A stretch of 38,120 bases of DNA from Candidatus Kerfeldbacteria bacterium (lineage in GTDB: Bacteria; Patescibacteriota; Patescibacteriia; SBBC01). A program made the translations under genes and the position numbers. Below are positions 32,380 through 38,120 of the stretch, one piece after another. The stretch is taken from contig JACQPY010000018.1 of the NCBI GenBank assembly GCA_016207275.1, forward strand, positions 87,960-126,079, read 5' to 3'. The notes beneath the pieces are model-generated. The model worked only from the letters and a program-made list of their open reading frames with translations. It did no database searches and was not told the origin of the DNA. Position 1 is the stretch's first letter. Each line of letters begins with the position of its first letter.

Positions 32380-34479
32380 CTAACGAACGATCGCCAATCG
32401 CGCGACGGCAGTCCTCCCAGCCTGCCGGGCACGCACGAAGTAGATGCCTGGCGGCACCTCCCCGATAGCGGCCTGCATGCGCGTCTGCCCGGCGGCGACC
32501 ACGTCATCGAGCAGCACGCGCCGGCGCCGACCTGAAAGGTCGAACAGTACGAGTTCGGCCGGCCCGGACGTTGGCCAACAGACATCCAGCGTCAGGTCGC
32601 CACGCACCGGATTCTGCACCGGTGCCAGCCAGAGTCGGGCGGCCGATGAGGCTGGGTCGCCCACCCCGGTCGGAGCCGGACTCAGCGTCAACAGGCTGCC
32701 TCCGGCCAGGTAGACCGGCACGGCCGGAACCGTGATCAGGTTGAGGCTGTCAGGTACGACGTACCCCGTCTGCACGATGACGTTGTCGTTTGCACGGCGC
32801 ACTTCGTAAGCGTACACGCCGCCAGGGGTGATGGTGAACTGCTGCACGCGACGGGGCGTTACGTCAACAGTCAGAGATTCCGGGGCAGACAGGGGGCCCT
32901 GGCGGGTCGTGAGGTTGCGCAGGGTGAGATGAACCTGCCACTGGCTCGGAGTATCGGTCAGCAGCGTATCCCACTCCACGAAACCATTGATCACGCCGAC
33001 CGTATCGCCGGAAGCCATCGTGCCATCACCCGGGTCGTGATTCGCAGTGCAGTTGGAGATGGCTGGGAAGGTTCTATCACCCCGAAAACGGTACAGGTAG
33101 GCAAGTTGCATCATCGGTAACCAGGCTGAGGAGGCAGATGTGGAATGCTCCCGCTCGTCCCAGAACAGGATCCCGCCGTGACGATGACGATTCATGGCCT
33201 CATAGAAGGGCGGTTTCTCCGCCCAGCCGATGATCCCGTCCCGGCGACCGCTGAACGCGACGATCGGCGCAACCTGGTCCGGTTCACGCCAGGCCGCCAG
33301 AGACACACCGCTCAACCAATCGTACACGGGACGACCGTCGGATCCCGACAGATCGCTGGCCAGCGTTCCCCACAGCCGGTCGCAAACTACTCGCTGACTC
33401 ATCCCCAGATTAAACGTACAGACGTAAGGCCACTCCGAATAGGTGTTTGGATCGAACTCGTGGGCAAAGTCGACGCGCGGCACGTTGGCGAAGCTGGCGG
33501 CGACGAGGTCGGGACGCCAGAATGCAAACATCGCGGAACCGGTCCCCCCCATTGAGCTCCCCATGGCGTACACCCGGGTGCGGTCGACGGGAAAGTTGTC
33601 GAGCGCCCACTCCGTCGTGAAAGCAACCCGCTGGAGGGTGAAATCGTGGACGGTGCCGGCGGTCGGCGGTACCCCACCGCTCATCTCCGTATTGTAATCC
33701 TGATGGTAGCCGAACCACCAGGTGTTCCTATCAGCGGTGTTCCGAGTGAAGTCGTCAAGCGCTAGGCCCCATTCGCCGGGCATGTCGGTCCCTACGGAGG
33801 ACTGCGTGAAGTTTCCGTCCCGCCGATGGAATAGCAGGGCCAGCGCGTGCCAGCTGCCAGTGCCGCCGCTTCTCTGCCAAATGCCGCAGTCGTAGGCCAG
33901 CCCGTAGACGTTCGCCATCGCCGGGAAATCGGGTGTGGCCACGGGACTGGTCCAGAGCGTGAAGACCTGCAGCTGTGTGCTGCCCGTGGTGGCAGTCACA
34001 GTTCTCTGGTACACCAGTCTCGGCCGGGACGGGATCTCGGAGACCGGCATGGTCATCGAGTTCTGTCCGGGCGTCAGACTTTGATCTTGGGCTTGTTGGA
34101 AAGCCTGGGCCGTAACCGCGTAGTACCGGCTACCGCCGATCCCGGGCGTAACCACGAACAGCCCCCGGGTGGAATCGAGGAGCGTAGCCAGCGAGTCGAT
34201 GGCGTAGCCGAAGATGACACCATAAATCCGACTCAGCCGCCGGTCGCACCAGGTGGAATCGCCGACCGAGCCGACGAGTGTGGCCGCGTCGAGATCGCTG
34301 GTGCTGACGATCGGGGTGGGGGCCGTATACAGCCGATAGGTCCACCCCTGACCGGCCGGGCTCGTCCAGGTGATGAAGGTCTGTCCATGACGGTGCTCCG
34401 CGCCCAGGCCGGTCACCTGGTCAGCGGACAGTAGGCTGGGAACCAACAACAACGTAAACAACAGGGACACGATGCGCAT
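32380..34479 (-). CDS. Secreted alpha/beta-hydrolase (esterase/depolymerase-like) with C-terminal FlgD-like/T9SS-type domain
   Basis: Signal peptide MRIVSLLFTLLLVPSLLSA; GSSMGGTGSAMFAFWRP nucleophile elbow; C-term NPVRGDLTLDVCWPTSGPAELVLFDLSGRRRRVLLDDVVAAGQTRMQAAIGEVPPGIYFVRARQAGRTAVARLAIVR. Confidence 0.75.
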   Translation of the reverse strand: MRIVSLLFTLLLVPSLLSADQVTGLGAEHRHGQTFITWTSPAGQGWTYRLYTAPTPIVSTSDLDAATLVGSVGDSTWCDRRLSRIYGVIFGYAIDSLATLLDSTRGLFVVTPGIGGSRYYAVTAQAFQQAQDQSLTPGQNSMTMPVSEIPSRPRLVYQRTVTATTGSTQLQVFTLWTSPVATPDFPAMANVYGLAYDCGIWQRSGGTGSWHALALLFHRRDGNFTQSSVGTDMPGEWGLALDDFTRNTADRNTWWFGYHQDYNTEMSGGVPPTAGTVHDFTLQRVAFTTEWALDNFPVDRTRVYAMGSSMGGTGSAMFAFWRPDLVAASFANVPRVDFAHEFDPNTYSEWPYVCTFNLGMSQRVVCDRLWGTLASDLSGSDGRPVYDWLSGVSLAAWREPDQVAPIVAFSGRRDGIIGWAEKPPFYEAMNRHRHGGILFWDEREHSTSASSAWLPMMQLAYLYRFRGDRTFPAISNCTANHDPGDGTMASGDTVGVINGFVEWDTLLTDTPSQWQVHLTLRNLTTRQGPLSAPESLTVDVTPRRVQQFTITPGGVYAYEVRRANDNVIVQTGYVVPDSLNLITVPAVPVYLAGGSLLTLSPAPTGVGDPASSAARLWLAPVQNPVRGDLTLDVCWPTSGPAELVLFDLSGRRRRVLLDDVVAAGQTRMQAAIGEVPPGIYFVRARQAGRTAVARLAIVR

Positions 34480-34805
34480 CTGACTGCTCCTCCTCTGATT
34501 GGTGGCCCCGCACGTTTGCGACGTGCGAGGTTATTCGGTTGTCAAGCTGCTTTCCGGTGCTCTCCGGCGAGGGACGAACTACACTCTAGGGCCGGAGGAC
34601 GGCATCATCAGCTGACCCTTCGGATTTCCGGGGAAAGCTGGACGCCGTTCATGCTGCCAAACCCTAATGCAGGTCGGGGCAGGATGTCAAGCCGCGCCCA
34701 GCCGGTGATGCTCACGGCTCAAATGGCCCGTGCGACATCCGCCAGGCTGACCGCGGTGAGTCGACCACGACTAACCAAGCCGACACTGTCAACGACAACA
34801 AAGCA

Positions 34806-35890
34806 TGAATTCTAATCTGAAGTGCAACAAGGCCTCGTAGGTGGATAGAATAGCTAGGCGTTCCACCACCTGAGCATTCATATTCCCACTACGATGGCCT
34901 ACACCCACCTTACCAAAGACCAGCAGTACAAGATACAGTCCTGGCAAGAACTCGGAATGCCGCAGATCGAAATGGCCGATCGGCTGAACAAACACCGTTC
35001 CACGATTAGCCGCGAGCTGGCCCGCAACAGCTATCCGAATGGCCGCTACGCAGCTGGTCATGCGTATGCGTTGCAGCGGCAACGGAGAAAAGCCGGGAAA
35101 CGAACGACCAAGAAGCTGCTCCGTGATCCGGCCTTGTGGCGAGCGGTGCTGCGGGGGCTCAAGGAGAAAGATTCACCAGAGCAGATAGCCGGCCAGCGCC
35201 AGCGAGACCGGAAGCGTCGCGTGGCCCATGAAACGATCTACCGGTTCCTGTATACCGAACGACCATGGTTGGTTGGTCTGCTCCGTCAGAAAAAGGGAAA
35301 ATACCGGAGGCGGCACGGAACAAAGGCCAGAGAAAAACATCGAGAATTAGCCAAGAAAACATGGATTACCGAACGACCAGCGATCATCAATGAGCGTCAG
35401 GAGATGGGCCACTGGGAAGGTGATACCATCATTGGAAAAGAAAAAATCGTGGGGATTGCCACCCACGTGGAATGGGTGAGCGGCTACGGGTTTGCCGACA
35501 AGCTTGACCGAGTCACGGCCGAGGCAATGCATGCAGTCACGGTCCGACGATTCGCGATGCTCCCACCGGACAAACGTCTGAGTGAAGCGGATGACAATGG
35601 ACGAGAGTTTTCTGCCCATGAGGAAACGGCCGAAGCGCTGAACATGGTCAGGTACTTTGCCCTGCCGTATCACTCCTGGGAACGGGGAAGCAATGAAAAC
35701 TGGAATGGCCTTCTGCGGCAGTTCTTTCCCAAGGGTACTTCTTTTGCTACCATCACCCAACGAGACGTTGACGAGGCAGTACGAAACCTCAATCACCGTC
35801 CCAGGAAACGACTGAACTATCTCACACCGTACGAGGTCTTCGTACAGGGGAAGATCCCCTAGCACCTGTTGCACTTTGAGCTAGAATTCA
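34806..35890 (+). mobile_element. IS30-type insertion sequence with about 24-bp imperfect terminal inverted repeats
   Basis: Left TGAATTCTAATCTGAAGTGCAACA, right (revcomp) TGAATTCTAGCTCAAAGTGCAACA, around an intact transposase. Confidence 0.85.
34894..35862 (+). CDS. IS30 family transposase
   Basis: YTHLTKDQQYKIQSWQELGMPQIEMADRLNKHRSTISRELARN...HWEGDTIIGK...ADDNGREF...WERGSNENWNGLLRQFFPKGTSF: IS30 HTH and DDE signatures. Confidence 0.97.
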   Translation: MAYTHLTKDQQYKIQSWQELGMPQIEMADRLNKHRSTISRELARNSYPNGRYAAGHAYALQRQRRKAGKRTTKKLLRDPALWRAVLRGLKEKDSPEQIAGQRQRDRKRRVAHETIYRFLYTERPWLVGLLRQKKGKYRRRHGTKAREKHRELAKKTWITERPAIINERQEMGHWEGDTIIGKEKIVGIATHVEWVSGYGFADKLDRVTAEAMHAVTVRRFAMLPPDKRLSEADDNGREFSAHEETAEALNMVRYFALPYHSWERGSNENWNGLLRQFFPKGTSFATITQRDVDEAVRNLNHRPRKRLNYLTPYEVFVQGKIP

Positions 35891-35939
35891 GGTTACTTTT
35901 TTACAAACCTTAGTTAGAAGTAATTGCTAATTTTTTAAA

Positions 35940-35967
35940 TTGACCTGTAATGTCGTTAGTATATACT
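35940..35967 (+). promoter_or_regulatory. Promoter-like pair upstream of tRNA-Leu (second copy)
   Basis: TTGACC-16 nt-TATACT. Confidence 0.45.
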
Positions 35968-36181
35968 CGATTACCGAGTAGGGACTGCAGATCCCGCGAG
36001 CCGATCGAGACTTCCTAGAAGTGAGGCGCTGCTGTCATTGCTGCTTCGCATACGTGGTGGCGCTGTGGTATGGTGGAATCGCAGAATCAGTCCCCTTCGA
36101 CTCCCTCTCGACTCACTTTGTTCGCTCGAGGTCGCTCAGGGTCCGGTGCTGGGCAAGCTGGCAGACTTCTTTGCACAACGT

Positions 36182-36263
36182 GGGCGGGTGGTGGAACTGG
36201 CATACACGTACGACTCAAAATCGTATGCCGAAAGGCATGAGGGTTCGACTCCCTCCCCGCCCA
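36182..36263 (+). tRNA. tRNA-Leu (anticodon CAA), second gene, CCA not encoded
   Basis: GGGCGGGTGGTGGAACTGGCATACACGTACGACTCAAAATCGTATGCCGAAAGGCATGAGGGTTCGACTCCCTCCCCGCCCA. Confidence 0.93.
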
Positions 36264-36590
36264 CTAATCGGTTCGATTCCCTGCCCCGTACTTGCGCAGC
36301 GTATAGTACGGGGCGACCGGCGGCACCACTTGTGCGGGGTTCCCGTAAGGGATTAAGGGTTCGACCTGCCCCGAGCAGCGTCGAGAGGCTCCCTTCTCTG
36401 GCACCAGGAAGGTCCGGGACTCCGGCCCTCCAGAGGCGGGCAGGCCGGGCGCGCCCGCCGGCCGAAGCTTGCCACGAAGCTCCGCTCACGTGAACGCCCC
36501 GGGAGAGCACTCTCCCAGGGCAGTTGTTATTTCGCGGGCGGTGCGCAACCAGGACTCGCAAAATAGCAAAAGAAATGATAGGCTTGCTGT

Positions 36591-38120
36591 ATGAGGCACG
36601 GAATCCATAACCGAATCCAACGGTGGATTTCGGCCGGCATCGTGGCTGGCGCGGCAACTTGGCTTGGCTGGATTTTTGTCTCAGCCCAAACCGTCTGCAA
36701 CTTCACTATTACCTACCTCCCGATCTCCATCAGTAGCCAAGGAAGTACCTACTGCCTGGCAAGCACCATCACCGGTTCCGGTCAAATCAGCGTCCTCGCC
36801 GACGATATCACGCTGGACGGACAAAACCGCGCCAGCGTGGTGCCAGCCAACATCGTCAGCGGGAACGGTAAGAACCGGCTAACCATCAAGGACTTGAAGA
36901 TCAGCGGGGGTATTTCTCTGAATGAAGGCAACACCCACCAAATTATCAATACCACGACGGACGGTGTCACTCTTTATAACGTCAAAAACAATAACATTGT
37001 ACGGAGCAACACGATCAACGGCGCCTTCCAAATCTACGGCTTTTTCACCGGCCCCGGTCCATTATTCTCAGACAATAACGTCATCGAAAATAACACCCTA
37101 ACCTTCAACGGACTTCGCAGCGATGACAGCGGCCAACAGGCTCGCTTCTTTCGTCTCAGTTACGTCCGTTATTCCGATATACGGAACAATACGGTCACGC
37201 TGACGAACAGCCAGGGCATTAACCTCATACTCTACGACGTTCACTACAGCACCTTTGAGAATAATACGTTCACGATGACCTTTTGCCCCGGCTGCGGCGG
37301 CATGGGAACGAACATTCGCGATCGATCATCCTATAATACGTTCACCGGCAACACCTTTGATTCCGGGAACGGCGGCATCCAGATCAACCTCGGTTGTTGC
37401 GGCAGTCCGCTGCCGAACAACAACGTCTTCCGCAACAACAAAAGCTTTGCGCGCGCCACGGCGCTCTACCTCCACTCGAGCGGTCCGAATAACCAGTTTG
37501 ACCATAATCTTTTTTACGCCACGACTCAGGAGGCAGTGAATTTCTCGGGCATCGGCGGAGATTCCGGCAGTGGCAGCGCCATCTTCACGAACAACACCGT
37601 GGTCGCCGACAGCGGGGTCGCTCTTCGCAACGATAAGGCGGCGGCCAGTACACAGCAGGTCACGCTGAAAAACAACATCCTCTATAGCCGAGATAATTAC
37701 GCCTTCAGCACCAATACCGGCGGCGTGACGTATACGAGTAACTACAACGATTTTTACCGAACCGACGGCGGGTCACTCATCTCCTACGGCGCCGTGGCTC
37801 GAACGCTGAGCAGTTACCGACAAGCGTCGGGACAGGACGCCAACTCGATCTCGGCCAATCCCTTGTTCGTCAATTACGCCACCAAGGACTTCCGCTTAAA
37901 CACTGGTAGTCCCTGCCTCGGCGCTGGCGAGAACGGCGTTGACATCGGCGCTTTTACCTCCGCGGGGCTCGGCTGCAGCGAAAACTGGCAGTGCGGCGAC
38001 TGGAGTACCTGTACGAATAGCCAGCAGACCCGGACCTGCACCGACCAGAACAGCTGCGGCACCACGAATAGCCGGCCGCCGTTAACCCAGTCCTGCGACA
38101 GCACTGCACCCACGGTCAGC
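36591..38120 (+). CDS. Secreted right-handed parallel beta-helix protein with a Cys-rich TSP1-like module; incomplete at window end
   Basis: Open frame of 510 codons from ATG at 36591: MRHGIHNRIQRW...; NNVIENNTLTFNG, IRNNTVTLTNSQGI, STFENNTFTM, FTGNTFDSG repeats; CSENWQCGDWSTCTNSQQTRTCTDQNSCGT. Not in the ORF track, presumably because no stop is in the window. Confidence 0.85.
   Translation, partial: MRHGIHNRIQRWISAGIVAGAATWLGWIFVSAQTVCNFTITYLPISISSQGSTYCLASTITGSGQISVLADDITLDGQNRASVVPANIVSGNGKNRLTIKDLKISGGISLNEGNTHQIINTTTDGVTLYNVKNNNIVRSNTINGAFQIYGFFTGPGPLFSDNNVIENNTLTFNGLRSDDSGQQARFFRLSYVRYSDIRNNTVTLTNSQGINLILYDVHYSTFENNTFTMTFCPGCGGMGTNIRDRSSYNTFTGNTFDSGNGGIQINLGCCGSPLPNNNVFRNNKSFARATALYLHSSGPNNQFDHNLFYATTQEAVNFSGIGGDSGSGSAIFTNNTVVADSGVALRNDKAAASTQQVTLKNNILYSRDNYAFSTNTGGVTYTSNYNDFYRTDGGSLISYGAVARTLSSYRQASGQDANSISANPLFVNYATKDFRLNTGSPCLGAGENGVDIGAFTSAGLGCSENWQCGDWSTCTNSQQTRTCTDQNSCGTTNSRPPLTQSCDSTAPTVS

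Noticed and set aside
36136-36657. ORF containing GVEPSCLSAYDFESYVYASSTTRP
   Set aside because: Antisense translation of the second tRNA-Leu
37874-38113. 79-aa minus-strand ORF at the window end
   Set aside because: Antisense to the open beta-helix/TSP1-like frame

Overview
This 38.1 kb window looks like a bacterial chromosome segment with a Patescibacteria/CPR-like gene style (inferred from gene content only). The housekeeping backbone, all called from the ORF translations, is: ftsZ (5' end only), an unknown membrane protein, ftsA, a DgkA-type kinase, ybeY, a surface-protein cluster (two TSP3-repeat proteins and a 1890-aa VirB2/TrbC-like Ig-domain giant), a GatB/YqeY protein, rpsU, a HIT protein, hisS, lepB, tRNA-Val(CAC), an LCP (LytR-CpsA-Psr) protein, pth, mfd, dprA, topA, a phage-holin-family membrane protein, an O-antigen-ligase/TPR protein, and parB and parA. 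From about 30.3 kb onward there is an accessory region. It starts and ends near two different tRNA-Leu genes with the same CAA anticodon, and it holds truncated genes, a secreted esterase-like protein with a FlgD/T9SS-like C-terminus, an intact IS30-type element, and a beta-helix protein cut off by the window end. Two findings stand out. (1) A roughly 0.42 kb noncoding locus between pth and mfd, on the minus strand, has a -35/-10 promoter-like pair, several hairpins (one 13-bp helix pairs fully only on the minus strand) and a terminator, and I could not assign it to a known RNA class. (2) Two short intergenic spacers (hisS/HIT and parA/parB) are bounded by inverted CCCGTTAGAA repeats and 6-bp direct duplications that fall exactly on ATGA start/stop codons, suggesting a small element that splits ATGA-overlapping operon genes. 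Several other palindromic repeat families are also present. No CRISPR array or rRNA was seen.
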